Below, piece by piece: positions 24,130 through 37,666 of a stretch of 64,000 nt of DNA. Below the pieces are notes generated by a model that searched no databases, had not been told where the DNA came from, and saw nothing but the letters and a program-made list of their open reading frames with translations. The stretch is from Tenrec ecaudatus (taxonomy: Eukaryota > Chordata > Mammalia > Afrosoricida > Tenrecidae). Position 1 is the stretch's first letter. Each line of letters begins with the position of its first letter. The position numbers and the translations under genes were made by a program. The stretch lies in NCBI RefSeq assembly GCF_050624435.1, contig NC_134546.1:18685001-18749000 (forward strand). Direction: 5' to 3'.

Positions 24130-26660
24130 TCCTGACCCAAACAGAAGATGTGGAAGTTCTGCAAACCACCCCACTCATGTCCAAGTGTCCAAGTACATTC
24201 TGTGAGGACTCTGGAGCAGATGAATACTTTACCTGCATGGACTTGGATTTGAGGAGAGCCTGTTGGGTGGGGCCTGACTGAAATGACTGGTTGCTGCCTG
24301 GGCTATTACTTAACCTTTCTCACCACTTCCCAGGGTGGGGCAGGGCGGGGCAGCTGGGCAGCAGCTGATGCAATACGCAGATGTGAACTTGTGTTTTTCT
24401 TTGAAGACTAGTGAAGCTCAATTGGGCCGGGCCAACCTGCCTGCAGCCGCCGGGCTGCTCTTTGCAGTTTCAGCTCCCTCTTCTTGGTTCTCTCTCCTTC
24501 TGCCTTAAGGGGGGCTCCCCCTCTGCTCGTGGGAGCCGGTAGGTGATACTTTGTGTTAGGATTTATTCCTGTGCAGTCACTTGGCGCGCACGAGAACCTG
24601 TGGCTGAAGAGAACATCTCTGTCTGCTAGGAACACATGCACGCAAAGTGGGACCCGCAGCAGTGGGAAGGTTGTTCTGAGAACCGACTCCCACCAGCCCA
24701 TAATTCCAAAGAGCTCTGCCAGGAGGAAGTGGATTCCGCCAAGAAGATCAAAGCTGCGTGTCAGAAGATCTAGAAATGTCCTGTGTATGGCCCAAACCTC
24801 CAAAACATGCCCCAGGGAAGGCTATTTCTATTCAGGGCCCCATCTATCACAAAGACACAAGACTCCCGGCTTCTTTCCCATATCCCGGGGATTTGCGTGC
24901 CTAGGACGCAAGAGCCTTTTAATCTATTGAGTTACAACAACAACAACTCTGTGATAGGGAGGAAGAGAAGTTCTATCAAGACTGAGGAAAAGAAATCGCT
25001 AAGTGCCTTGCAGAGAATGATCTCATATTGCTCTTCTCACCATAGCCTTTGCTCCTCTTGCCAAATGCCCTTCATTTTCCTACTGAGTCTGGGGAGGAAA
25101 GAAGAAGGAGGTCCTGATTGGCTCACTGATTCAGCCGTGAGCGATTAACTGGGTTCATTGTGAATGTCGGCCTGCTGGGTATAAAATCAGCCAGCTCACG
25201 AAGCAGGAAGGGGCAATCTCACTACCCGTGGGAGGGAAGTCAGGAGTGGAACGGGTCTGTTGGACCCTGAGGTCCCAGTATGTGAACCTCCTTGATCCCA
25301 GGAGACAGCTCTGACAACAGAGGAGTGGCCGAGGAGCAGCAGCAGTGGAACCAGGAGCCAGAGCACAAGGCAGAGTGGTGGGCTTCCCAGCCCATGGGAC
25401 ACTTGAAGTCAAGTTGAGTGAGGTGGGCAGGAGCTCCTGCTTGTAGAGTGGTGTCCTTAGGGCACTTCATTGAAGGGGCTGGGTTTGTTGACCCACCGAG
25501 CTGGAGCTGGGTACCTTTGGGTTGAGGCTTCTAATGGAGTGGCAGGCCCTTTGAACATTTATTGGCAACCCTAAAAAAGCGTTATAACATTGTCTAGCAG
25601 GACGGAGGCCAGACCGGAGAGAGACCTGCCTAGGGCACGGCAGAGAAGACTGTCCTGACCGCACAACTGTATCCTGAGCGTCTCTCACCTGAATTGTAAC
25701 CTGCTACCTTCCCTAAGAAAGCCCATAGTCCTGCACCCTGTCTGTGAGTTCTGTGTGGCTGTTATAGGAATCAATGAACCCAGCCAGAGAAATAGAGCCG
25801 GGGGAGAGGCAATTGGCATCAGGCAATCTGGTGTGGCAGCCAATCAATCCCCGACATTCCTTGGCTTATAGATGTAAAGAAAGGGTTAGGTGTAACTTCT
25901 GAATGCAAAAAATGATCCCCACTTAAACTTTTAGAAAAGACGTATTAGCCTGTGCTCATGACCATTAAAAAACCAAACCAAACCTGTATTAATAAAGAAT
26001 TTAAAGAGGATCGGTTCCTTCAAATTACAAAAGGACGCACCAGAATGTTCTCTAAGTCGCAGACTCGTTAATCTTATTTTCTGAAGCTTGTTTTGTGTCC
26101 AACTTTTAAGGATAACCTAGACTTCCCCTTGTCTCTGTCATCAGTTTGATTTATAGATGCTTTATCTCATTCATCTTTAAGTCGCAGAGCTAATTAGTGA
26201 CTCTGGAAACGGATAAAACAGCAGCAAATAAACACACACACACACACAGCACTCACAGAGCTCTTTAATTTCATTGTTTGCTAAATTAAACTGGACCAAA
26301 TGACTCCAAATCATAAAAGACATGATTGAAAGCTTTATCGCCTCCATTTCAAACGGTTCATTGGGATGAAACAAAACTTGCCACGGACCCTGGTTCTTGG
26401 TACGCCACTTCCTACTGGGATCCTTGGAAACCCCTCGCGTCACAAACATGAGCAGGCGACTGTGACTTTCCCTGTGCCTGTAATCATGTCCGAGGACTCT
26501 CGGGAAGGTCCTGCCCTGAGGGTGACAGCACCCCCTTCACCTGCAGCTGGGGACCAGAGCCACTCGGAGGGAGGGAGCTGGGCCCTTTTCAGGAGATGGT
26601 TTCTATTTTATTTATTTCTTGATTGAAGTGAGTTTCTTAATATTCTTAAGTATGAGAAGA
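24130..26660. other. Unique intergenic DNA
   Basis: About 2.5 kb with only a short CAA run and an AC microsatellite. A 131-codon minus-strand open frame (24408-24803) shows no recognisable protein. Confidence 0.4.
26231..26248. repeat. (AC)n microsatellite
   Basis: About nine AC units. Confidence 0.9.
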
Positions 26661-26664
26661 TGCC

Positions 26665-27030
26665 TTGGGCATAGTCAATGGCTGAATTGTGTCCCGCAAA
26701 AGGATATTTTGAAATGCAAACCCCTACTGCCTGTTGTTTGAGGGTGCAAAAGAGACTCCAGTCTCAAATATAAAGAGAACATTTAGGGTACCGAGGGCTC
26801 GATAGAAGATAGATGTCTAGAAAAGAATGATGGCAACAGATGTACCAAGATGCTTGATACAATTGATGTATGGATTGTTATAAGAGTTGTAAGAGCCCAC
26901 GATAAAGTGATCTTTTAATAAAAAAAATAACAAAGAGAACATTTTGTAAGTCTTAAAAAGGGACAAAGACACACATCATCTGGAGGAGGGAGGCCATTAG
27001 CAAGAGGTCAAAGTAGCATCTGAGGATTCG
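26665..27030 (+). mobile_element. MaLR-type LTR fragment (fossil), interrupted by an L1 end
   Basis: Contains tggctgaattgtgtcccgca and aaggatattttgaaatgc and, after the L1 insertion, gacaaagacacacatcatc, resembling old mammalian MLT/MST-type LTRs. Ends not clear. Confidence 0.4.
26785..26931 (+). mobile_element. Short L1 3' end inserted in an old LTR
   Basis: 147 bp ending ttttaataaaaaaaataac, with a perfect 13-bp target duplication aaagagaacattt at 26772-26784 and 26932-26944. The body matches the 3' end of the long copy at 35.2-37.65 kb (caattgatgtatggattgt). Confidence 0.88.
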
Positions 27031-27647
27031 AGTCAGGACGCTAGTTCAATACGGTATGGAACGAAGGAGATGCACAAGAGCAGATCAATACATCACAGTT
27101 ACCGGTGGGACTGACTCCAGAGGCAGGAGCGGAACCATGACTGGGCATGTACAGTGTTAGAAAGCCTTACAGGATTGGTCCAGGGTCTTCCAACCGAGGT
27201 AGTCAAAGTAAGACTGATAGGGCATGACCGGACAACCCCCTGGGCAACAGATTCTGACAAAAGCATGGCTTTGGACCAACAGCCTTAGGTTTCAGGAGTT
27301 ACAATCCTCACCCCACCTCCCCACCCCCTCCTGCCTTCTACAAGAGGATTCTGAGCTCCTTGGCACCCCCTTCTCCTGTGGTTTGATTAAGGTGATGAGC
27401 AGTCTGGAATGGTGATCAAAAGCTAGCAGATAGATTCATTTACATAGGAAAAGGCATGAAGCTGCCTCTCAGTAGTTCTCTGTATGTGCCCTGCTTCAGG
27501 AGATTTGGCAAGAGGGATGACTTGGAGGAAGTGCATCTGGAGTTGCACTTGTTTCGGTTGAACAGGACGCCATGGGAAGATGGACCTAAGTACGAGAGAA
27601 AAGGACTCAGATTTAATCCAGTTGCCAAACAAACAAAATATAGAAAC

Positions 27648-27828
27648 CAAATTCACTGCCCTCAAGTTGATGCCAAAACATAGTGACCCAATCAGGTAAG
27701 GTAGAGCTGCCTCTGTAAATTTCAGAAACTATAACTCTTTCTTTCTCCAGCAGAGTCACCAGTGGTTTCAAACCCCCAACCTTGTAGGTCACAGCCCCAT
27801 GCATAACCACTAAGCCACCAGGGCTCCT
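27648..27828 (-). repeat. AfroSINE
   Basis: Antisense copy ending ccactaagccaccagggctc. Confidence 0.86.
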
Positions 27829-28639
27829 TTCTAGTTGCTGTCCAATTGACCCACTTCATGGGGATTCCCGGTGTGTCAATGGAGTTGCCCTCCCTTAGGC
27901 TTTCTCTTTGACCAGTTTTATTGGCATGTGACTCACAGACCATACAATGAAGTATTAAGGGCTACACAGTCCTGAGGCTTTCAAGGGCTGACTTCTCTCT
28001 CTACTGAGCTGCTTCTGAGTTGACTTAAACCTCCAACCTTTGAGTTGGCAGGAGAGCAGGCCCACCTTTTCCAGGAGAGAGGAGAGTCATTTGGATAGGA
28101 AATCTTGGTCTGACGACTCACAGTGGAGCTTTCCGGATTCTATGATCTTCACGTAGGACTGTGGATGAGAGGTTTGAGGGGTGCACTGTTCTCGGGTGGG
28201 ATCCCTCTCCTTGGACTTGCAGGTGAAGCAGAGATCCCCCCCCCCACCCTGGGGTGATTTCACATGAACAGCACACTTCAGTGCTGAAGTCATGTGACAC
28301 CAATCTAATTTCTTTTTTAGTTTCGTTTGAAAACAAACGACGTTGTCAACATGCAAAAGTGTTGTGTGTTCTTGCTCCTCAGTGCCAAGCTGATGTTCTC
28401 ATGCTTTTTGACAAGTCTCTCGCTGCGTGACTCAGCCCTGGCCTCCCGGACCCTCCGGAGGCTCTCCCTCCCTCGGGGGTGCAGGTGTGTCTCGCCTCTG
28501 TTGGAGGCCAGGGGACTAACCACAATCTGGCTGGGAGACGGGCTCCTGCCTTGGAGGCAAAACAGGGCAAAACACAGGCAGGCACGATCCCAAACCACAG
28601 AGTTAGGTCATTCTGTGAACAATACAACCTGATGTATCT

Positions 28640-28800
28640 TTGAGTCAACACGATGGATTGACACAGTGGCTGCCGCAGCGGGCTCAGGCCCAGGGACACT
28701 TTCGAGAATGGCAGGCAGTGCAGGATGGTGCAGCGTTTCCTTCTGTTGGGCCCAGGGTCACTATGGGTCAGAGCTGACTGGACAGCACCTAACCACAGCA
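28640..28800 (+). repeat. AfroSINE-related SINE, different subtype
   Basis: Tail form gggtcactatgggtcagagc followed by gactggacagcacctaac, unlike the common subtype here. Confidence 0.6.
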
Positions 28801-28879
28801 ACCACGAGTCAGCAACAAGAAACACAGACCCATTCAAAAACTATTTTAAAGACGGGGAGTTTTCAAGACTGTGATTTAA

Positions 28880-29070
28880 GAATGTCTCTGGGTGGTACAA
28901 AGAGGTAAGTGTTCGACTAGGAACAGAAAGATTGGTGGTTCGGACCCACCTACAGATGCTTTGAAAGATGGGCCAGGCTGTCTGTTTCTGATGTCCCAGC
29001 CTGGAAACCCCTGCGGAATAGCTCTATTCTTCACCTGTAGGAGAGCCATGAATAGGAATCAACTTGATGG
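28880..29070 (+). repeat. AfroSINE, diverged
   Basis: Contains tggtggttcggacccacct and tgaataggaatcaacttg. It follows another SINE in the same orientation. Confidence 0.65.
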
Positions 29071-30174
29071 AAATCATTTATATATACCCATAGTCATTTG
29101 TCATGAAATGTTATTCCCAAGCACCTTAGCAAACTTTGTAGCCATTCTGTAAGCCAGCAAAGGCCCTGTTCACACTGGCTTACAGCAGGAATGTTGGTAC
29201 CAAGTTGAGTTGTCCGTCAGCACAATATCCTGGTTTCTCTACCCCTTCATAGGCAGCTGGCAACCCGGGAAAATGCATGTGGGGCGGGAAGGTTTCCCGT
29301 CCTCCTCCGGTCCTAGACTTTCAGAACTTTGCCCTGAGGTACATGCTGGCCTTTTGCTCGCAGACGGTTGATTCTTCTAAGGCGTGCATATCTCCCGAAT
29401 GTTCTTACTCCCCTTCTCAAGGTGGCTACCATTTGGCAGAAAACTGAGTCACAGAGGTGAGTTCAGTTCTAGATCTGAAGAGAGACTAAGGGCTATCGCC
29501 CCAGAGGTCCCACCCATCTCTATCTGACCGGTAAGCCTGTGGGTTGTTTTGTTTTTGTTTTTTTTAATAAAAAGATGTTTACTTTGTTCCGCATTTTTCT
29601 CCAGCTCGATCCAGGATCTTCTAGGGTGGTCCCTCTCAGCAGGTGGCTGTGGTAGCCAAATGCCATCTGGATATTTTTTTGACCCATGGTTGCAGAGAGT
29701 GACCATTAGTTTACTGGACTAATTGTAGAAATGATCTTTTAAAGCCCCTGAGACCCCTGAGAGAAGCCCCAGGATTTTCCTTCTGGGGGAACAAGCTCTC
29801 TGGGATGAGTGAGCTGAGAATCAAGTCAACAGGGAGGAAGGAATCGTGAAAATTATTAGTCCTTTGAAAGCAGTTCTTCATGGGAACTTTTCTCTTGACT
29901 GGTATGGCCATTAAAATGGTCATTTCATTTTAATGCAAGCATGTGATACAGCCCAAGCCTGCAGGAGATAGTCCATGGAGATGCACAATTAGTATTTACT
30001 CAGCTCACCAAAAGAATCAAATACGATAGCCTGATAAGAAAACAAACTAACAAACAAGCAAACAAAAAAGAAAACAAACAAAACAAGGCTTAAAAATTTT
30101 GTCAAACTGCAATGAGCTTAGAATGGAATGATACGCCATTAGAATGAAAATCATAAAATATAAATCAAACAATA

Positions 30175-30470
30175 AAACAACAGGATGAATCTTGAAAACA
30201 TGCGGAGTGAAATGAGTCAATCGCACAAAGTCCATTACTATATGATCTCACTTATGTGAACCAAGAAACTATGACTCAGATATAGAGAGCAAAGATGATC
30301 ACAATGTTTATGAGGGATAGAAGGGACGGGAAAGGGGGGTGTATTTCCTTCGGGGCTCTGAATTTTTTGTTCATGGCGGTGGGATAATTTGGAAAAGGTT
30401 AATGGGAATGATTGCACAACGTGAGGAATGCACTCATTAGCGACATCACTGAATCATAAATGCAGGAATG
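30175..30470 (+). mobile_element. L1 fragment, ORF2-to-3' UTR junction region
   Basis: Reads gatgaatcttgaaaacat, gagtgaaatgagtcaatc and ctatatgatctcacttat, a stretch conserved in mammalian L1s. The RPS2 pseudogene inserted at its right end. Confidence 0.6.
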
Positions 30471-30480
30471 GTTGAATAGC

Positions 30481-31434
<954 letters not shown>

Positions 31435-31751
31435 CTGAATGGCTTTTTAACCACAATAATTTTAAAAAGCATTTTCTCATGTTCTTAGTATATTTAAGAT
31501 ATCATTAGGGAAAAGGCCTGGCATTTTGAAGAATCTGTCAGATCTTCAGCCCAATTTGTTTCCAGGACAGAACGAGAATGGATTTCTATTTTGGCGGAAG
31601 TCCTAACTTTAGCTTCTGTTGAGGTTATCCAGACAGTCTGCATAATGGCACATATAGGAAAATAAACATTTTATTTTCTTGACTGCCATCCCGGAAGGCT
31701 AGGAATAACGATGACTTTGAAGTACGAGTGACTGACCCCGTCTTTGAAGAC

Positions 31752-31962
31752 TCCAAAGCCAAGCTCACGGCCATCAAGTTGATTCAAACTCATAGCGACC
31801 CTGTAGAACAGGGTGGAACTGCTCCTAAGGGTTTCTGAGACCAACTCTCCAGGGGAGTAGAAAGCCTTGTCTTCCTCCTGCAGAGCTGCTGGTGGTTTCA
31901 AACTGCTGACCTTGTGTTTAGCAATCTGACATGTTCCCACGATGCCGCCAGTGCTGCTCCAA
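31752..31962 (-). repeat. AfroSINE
   Basis: Antisense copy with ggtggtttcaaactgctgac. Confidence 0.82.
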
Positions 31963-32877
31963 GGTTTATTGCAGGGTCAAAGGCAGCCAGTATGGCTCGT
32001 GGGAGTTAAGTTCAAATTCCATGTGGTATAGGCAAGTGGGGCAAACGTGCAGTCCTACAAAGAACAGAACACCAGCGACCTTTATGTCTGGTGAATAACA
32101 CATGCTCTGTCTTGCTCTTTGTAAGATTGACCGTTTGCCTCACTCGCTTATATCACATGGAATTTGGACTTAACTCCCAAGAGCCATACTGGTTGCCTGT
32201 GACCCTGCAATAAGTCTTCCTGACATATATTTTAAACAGAAGAAAGAGGGGAAACTAATAGTAGATTTTACCCATTATAAATACGGATGAGTGAATTTCA
32301 CAGTAGCATCCCTTCAGACCAGATGAGTTCAACCTGGGCCTGCGGCTTCTCTGGACACCCCCCTCCGGGTTCCTGGTCCTCGCAAAAGGCCTTCCGGAAC
32401 ATCTACATACCTTCTGGGCTCCATTCTTTGTAGTCTTTTAAATGTCTCAGATGAGATCATATGCTCCTGTCCCATAGGCTCATGGGTGCTATTCTCTGCC
32501 TCTAACGGGATCAATCTTGCCCTGAGCAGGGGGCGAGAAAGACTTAGATCCTAATTAGGATCCCAATAGATTCATCTTGGGAAATGCGTGTCTGGATGCA
32601 GCTTGGCTACAAGGAATCCCACCACTCTCAGACCAGCTGCCACATGGTCCCAGAGCAAACACAGTTCCAATTGCTTCTTTGCTGACTTTCTTATTGCCAA
32701 CTTTGATATTTGGCATCTATCTTTATTAATCAAATATCTTTTTTAAAAAAGGAATATTCTTGGATGATTAATGAGGGTGAACAAGGCTGAGATTCACTTC
32801 TAGAAATGCCGGGCAGCATGCATGGTGGATGTGCTGTACCGGAACTTGTACACATAATTTTGTTATTTCTGCTCATT

Positions 32878-32930
32878 GTACAAAGGGGCTTCAAAAGTTT
32901 ATGGAAAAAAAATAATATTCATGCGAGGTC
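32878..32930. mobile_element. Half of a Tc1/mariner-type MITE
   Basis: Only one arm (tacaaaggggcttcaaaagt) is clear; the second arm is missing or degraded. Confidence 0.4.
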
Positions 32931-33144
32931 TCTTCTTCGATTGATTCATTCATGGGACCAATAGTTCATAGGTAGAGCAGGCACTGTTCAAGGCAGTAGG
33001 GACGCAAGGTGAGGGAAAAATGCAAAGTCCCTGCCCTGAAGACATTTACATGTAGGTGCACAAAGGCTTAATAAGCAAGTAAACAAATAATATCAAATGA
33101 TGATAACTGTTATAGAGAAATACAATCAGTGCAAAGGGAAGGGT

Positions 33145-33690
33145 GGGTTTGAGGCACTGATGGAGTAGTTGCTCGTTCAAACCTACCAGCAGCTCTGTGA
33201 GAGAAAGATGAGGCTTTCTACTCCCATATATCCCTACTCTTGGGCACCCAAAATGGCAGTTCCACGCTGTGCTTATAGGGTCACCGTGAATCAGGATCAA
33301 CGCAATGACAGTGAATTTTGAGGGAGCCTTGGCAAAATAGTGGATTACCCATTGAGCAGCTCATCACACAGCCAGTGGTCCAACCACCCCAGGCGCTCCT
33401 TGGGAGAAAGATGGGGCTTTCTGTTCCCATAGAGATGTATGACCTTGGAAGCCCGCAAGGGCAGTTTGACCCTGTCCTCTAGGGTTGATGAGGAGCTCTT
33501 GTGGCATATTGATTATGCACTGGGATACTGACCACAAGGTCAGCAGTTCAAAGCTACCAGTTATTCCAAGGGACAGATATGAGGCTTTCTACTCCCACAA
33601 GAATTACAGTCTTGGAATCCCCCCAGGGGCAGTCTACTCTGTCCTAAAGGGTCACCATGAGTCAGAATCAGCTCAGTGGCCCATCTCCGA
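33145..33690 (+). repeat. Three AfroSINEs head to tail
   Basis: Approximate units are 33145-33320, 33321-33488 and 33489-33690. Each keeps the ctttctactccc or ctttctgttccc box and a gtcaccgtgaatc- or gtcaccatgagtc-type tail. The first lacks much of its tRNA head. Confidence 0.82.
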
Positions 33691-33721
33691 CTAGGAAGTC
33701 ACTATTTCTCAAATGTTCTGG

Positions 33722-33724
<3 letters not shown>

Positions 33725-33762
<38 letters not shown>
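33725..33762. repeat. (TG)n microsatellite
   Basis: About 19 TG units just right of the SINE triplet. Confidence 0.97.
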
Positions 33763-33765
<3 letters not shown>

Positions 33766-33944
33766 GGAAACCATGCCCTGGACTTGGAACACCTTTTTTG
33801 GTCATTAATTTTTGGGGAGGAATTGTGATAAAAACATACCTAACAATGCTTGGCTATTTCCACGTGTTTTATGTGTACAGGTAGTGACACTGAGTAGACC
33901 GTTTGTTGGAAAGCGATCCAGCTGCATTAGCCACTGACCTTGAC

Positions 33945-34145
33945 CAGGGGTTGGCTCCAGAGCCACATGCCGCTCGAGGCGTACATAATATGCGGCTCTG
34001 GAGTAAAAGGAACCACGGTGAAGGACGTTATTCAGATCATGGTGATTTCACTGTCTGTAAAAATAAATTTATGGTTCTCAAATGATTTTTAAACTGTGGT
34101 GACGGACAGGATTGGCTCTGCCCTCTCAAAGTTTGCCGACCCCTG
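33945..34145 (+). mobile_element. hAT MITE of a third type
   Basis: 201 bp with inverted ends caggggttggct and (reverse) caggggtcggcaaac. The interior has complementary agagccacatgccgc and gcggctctggag stretches, as in hAT families whose ends carry 'gagccgcatg' motifs. Target repeats are not clear. Confidence 0.7.
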
Positions 34146-35147
34146 GGCTAGCTCAGTGAATGTCAAGATTTATTTATTTTTTGGTCATTTCCCAAATGTA
34201 CCGTGTGCTTAAACACTTTTCTTAATTGTATAATGGAAGCACAATTTGCAAAAATAAAATAATTTTATTTTGTAAAAAATAAAATTCACCCAACTGTATG
34301 CATACCCTAAGTGTTTGGAGCATGCTGATCTAGTCCTCCTCGTCCACTTAGTGATCCTCTGGTCTTCTTCAAGACACAAGCAGATGACAACCTCAAGCTT
34401 GATTTTAAGCCAGAGAGAGAAATAAGCAAAGCGACCCTTCTTAAGGGGACCTGCAGCACCCTGGACTGTGTGGACAGCAGTCTGAGAAATGCTGGGCGGG
34501 CCGGGCCACATTCTCCTCCAGCCCGACAGCTCTGGTTCCTTCCTGAGGGTTCAAAGCCCACTCGCTCAAAATAGAATTCCTGCTCTTCTCACCCGCTCAC
34601 TGACCCCGACTCCCATCCAGGTGTCAACGTTCTTCATCCAAGGCTTCTGACCGGTTCAAACGGGCCAGTCATGCCATTGCCATTGTAACACTGGCCGTGT
34701 GCATTGGGTTGCACTGCCTGGCAACCAAATCTTTCGCCCACGAGCCAGTCTCTCCTGAAAGTGTCAGGAGCCCGAGGTGGACGATTGGGCTCTTGGCAGA
34801 CTCTGGAGGGCAGCGGGCATTCAGAGAGGCACAGCCAGCTGCCATCTTTGATCCGGGCACAGCTGCTGGTTTCCTACTCGGGTTAAAACACCGCAGGCAA
34901 CAGATTTGGTTGCTATGCAACCCATATGCAGCTCTTGTTTACTACAGCAGCTACGGACTTGTTTAAACCCAGTTGGAGGCCTGCTCCATCCCACTCTGTG
35001 GCAATTCCATCTTTCCAGTGGCTCTAGTCACAAGCCGCGGCGCCCATCCACTTCACAGCTCTCTCACACTCGGTGTCTAATGTGTTAGTAAACCTTGTCA
35101 CCCAAATTTCACTTTTCAGTGAAACTCCCCTAGCCGCCCTATGTGCA

Positions 35148-35212
35148 ATAAACCAGAATCCAAATTCACGGCCATGGAAATGATTCCAATTCAGAACAGC
35201 CCTATACCTCAA
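35148..35212 (-). repeat. AfroSINE 3' fragment
   Basis: Reads ccaaattcacggccatgg then ttcagaacagccctatacc, at the left edge of the long L1. Confidence 0.5.
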
Positions 35213-37660
35213 ACATCACAGTCATTCACAGTGTGATTCCCACCTTCCCAACATGATCGCTGAAGACAAAATGGGTGCATACGCAAATGTGGTGAAGAAA
35301 ACTGATGGTGCCTGGCTATTACAAGAGATAGCATCTGGGGTCTTAAAGGCTTGAAGGTAAACAAGTGGCCATCTAGCAAGGAAGCAACAAAGCCCACATA
35401 GAAGAAGCACACCAGCCTGTGTGATCATGAGGTGTCAAAAGAATCAGGTATAAGATGATCAAAAACAATTATACTGATGTGAAGGAGAGGGGTCAGAGTG
35501 GACATTCCCTCACAGAAGGGACTGGGGATGCCAGGCAGGCTCCCAGAAGGTAGCCCATGGGGATATAGGCACTCACAGGCTAAAGACCACTCCCTCCCCA
35601 GTCAGCTTCTCCAACCCAGCTGCCCATGATGGCCACCATGCAGGGCCAGCCAGTGGACTGCAGCAGCCCTATGACGACCCACAGGGCTCAGTAAAATCAC
35701 AGTAAAACGTGTTGTAGAAATGCAGCTGAAAGGGGCTGGCCCCAATCCCAATACATGGATGCCTGCCCCTCCCCCCAGAAGGATTTATTTTAGAGCACAG
35801 CACTGGATCTGCAGCTCCACGAAAGGGACATAACTGATCAGAGCACAAGGGAGCACATGGAGGAGGAGGAGAGAGTGGAATGCATCCTGACCCACCAGGC
35901 CGTGAGGTCGATGTTCCCAATTAGAGCAGCCAGTCCACAGAGAGGACTACATGGCCGGCCCCACTATGAGACACAACATCCCTCACTGACCCATAGCCCT
36001 ACAGGGGACAACATCAGAGACACAGTGTGGGAATTGTGCCTGATCTGATCCCGCCACACTGAGGCAAAACACTAAGGGGTGCAACAGAACAGCAAGGGAC
36101 TGGAATGGCAAGGTCCCCAGGGAATGCTGAAGTTGAACTTTGGGCCAGGGCGTGGTGTCCCAACAGACTGCACTGGAAAACACTCCTACAGTCCAACAAA
36201 CAGTCCTTGAACTAACTACAAGCTTTTCTTTCTTGTGTTTTGTTTTGTTGTTTTGTTGTATATTGTTGCTTGGTTTTGCTCCATCTTGTTTTTGTGCATG
36301 TTATTATCTCCATAGGTCTGTCTAAATAAGATAGGCTGGATGAACTATCTGGAGGAGAAAACGATGGGACCAACAGTTCCGGGAGGACGTGAGAGAGAGG
36401 GAGGTGGGGGAAAGGTAGTGGTGTTAACAAACCCAGGGACAAGGGAACAACAAGTGATCCAAATCGGTGGTGAGGAGGGTATAGGAGGCCTGGTAGGATG
36501 TGATCAAGGGTAATGTAACCAAGAGGAATTACTGAAACCAAAATGAAGACTGAGCATGATAATGGGACAAGAGAAAAGTAAAAGGAAATAGAGGAAAGAG
36601 CTAGGAGGCAAAGGGCATTTATAGAGGTCTAAATAAAAGCATGCACATAGGTAAATATATTTATATATGAGGATGGGGAAATAGATCTATGTGCCTATAT
36701 TTATAGGTTTAGTATTAAGGTAGCAGAGGGACATTGGGCCTCCCATCAAGTACTCCCTCAATGGAAAAATACTTAGCTCTATTAAACTGGCATTCTATGA
36801 TGCTCATCTTCCTGACACAATCGCTGAAGACAAAGTAGGTTAATAAGCAAATGTGGTGAAGAAAGCTGATGGTGCCCGGCTCTCAAAAGATATAGCATCT
36901 GGGGTCTTAAAGGTTTGAAGGTAAACAAGCGGCCATCTAGCTCAGAAGCAACAAAGCCCACATGGAAGAAGCACACCAGCCTGCATGATCACAAGGTGCT
37001 GAAGGGATCAGGTATCGGGCATCATCAGAACAAAAAATCATATCATTGTGAATGAGGGGGGTAGTGCAGAGTGGAGACCCAAAGCCCATTTGTATGCCAC
37101 TGGGGAGGAGATGAGTGATGTAGCAACGATGATGCATACAACTTCCCTCTAGTTCCTAAATGCTTCCCCCACCCCACCCCCACTATCATGATCCAAATTC
37201 TACCTTACAAATCTGGCTAGACCAGAGGATGTACACTGGTACAGATAAGAACTGGAAGCACAGGGAATCCAGGGCAGATGATCTCTTCAGGACCAGGGGT
37301 GTGAGGGGTGATACTGGGAGGGTAGAGGGTGAGTGGGTTGGAAAGGGGGAACCGATTACAAGGATCTACATGTGACCTCCTTCCTGGGGGACGGACAACA
37401 GAGAAGTGAGTTAAGGGAGACGTTGGACAGTGCAGAATATGACAAAATCTTATAGTTTATAAATTATCAAGGGTTCATGAGGGAGAGGGTGCGGGGAAGG
37501 AGGGTAAAATAAGGAGCTGATGCCAGGGGCTTAGGTGGAGAACAAATGTTTTGAGAATGATGAGGGCAATGAATGTACAAATATGCTTTACACAATTGAT
37601 GTATGTATGGATTGTGATAAGAGTTGTATGAGCCCCTAATAAAAGATTTAAAAAAATGAA
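35213..37660 (+). mobile_element. Long 5'-truncated L1 3' region
   Basis: About 2.4 kb of non-coding LINE 3' region ending ttgtatgagcccctaataaa plus an A-rich tail. A block starting atcgctgaagacaaa and containing atagcatctggggtctta occurs twice (35256-35440 and 36812-37000). It has a T-rich run near 36230-36300. Seven partial copies of this element lie in the window. Coding ORF2 sequence is not included. Confidence 0.75.
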
Positions 37661-37666
37661 ATGCAC

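Larger units (their letters stand above)
27030..30170. other. Intergenic DNA between listed SINEs
   Basis: 27030-27645, 27830-28640 and 29075-30170 hold nothing I can name, apart from an A-rich run at 30030-30090. Confidence 0.4.
31965..35145. other. Intergenic DNA between listed repeats
   Basis: 31965-33144 and 34146-35145 show no recognised gene. 34820-34930 is moderately GC-rich without a CpG island. Confidence 0.4.

Noticed and set aside
28379-28837. 152-codon minus-strand open frame
   Set aside because: Overlaps a SINE; residues look like translated repeat.
36212-36541. Open frames within the L1 3' region
   Set aside because: The region is non-coding 3' sequence of the LINE; no ORF2 motifs.
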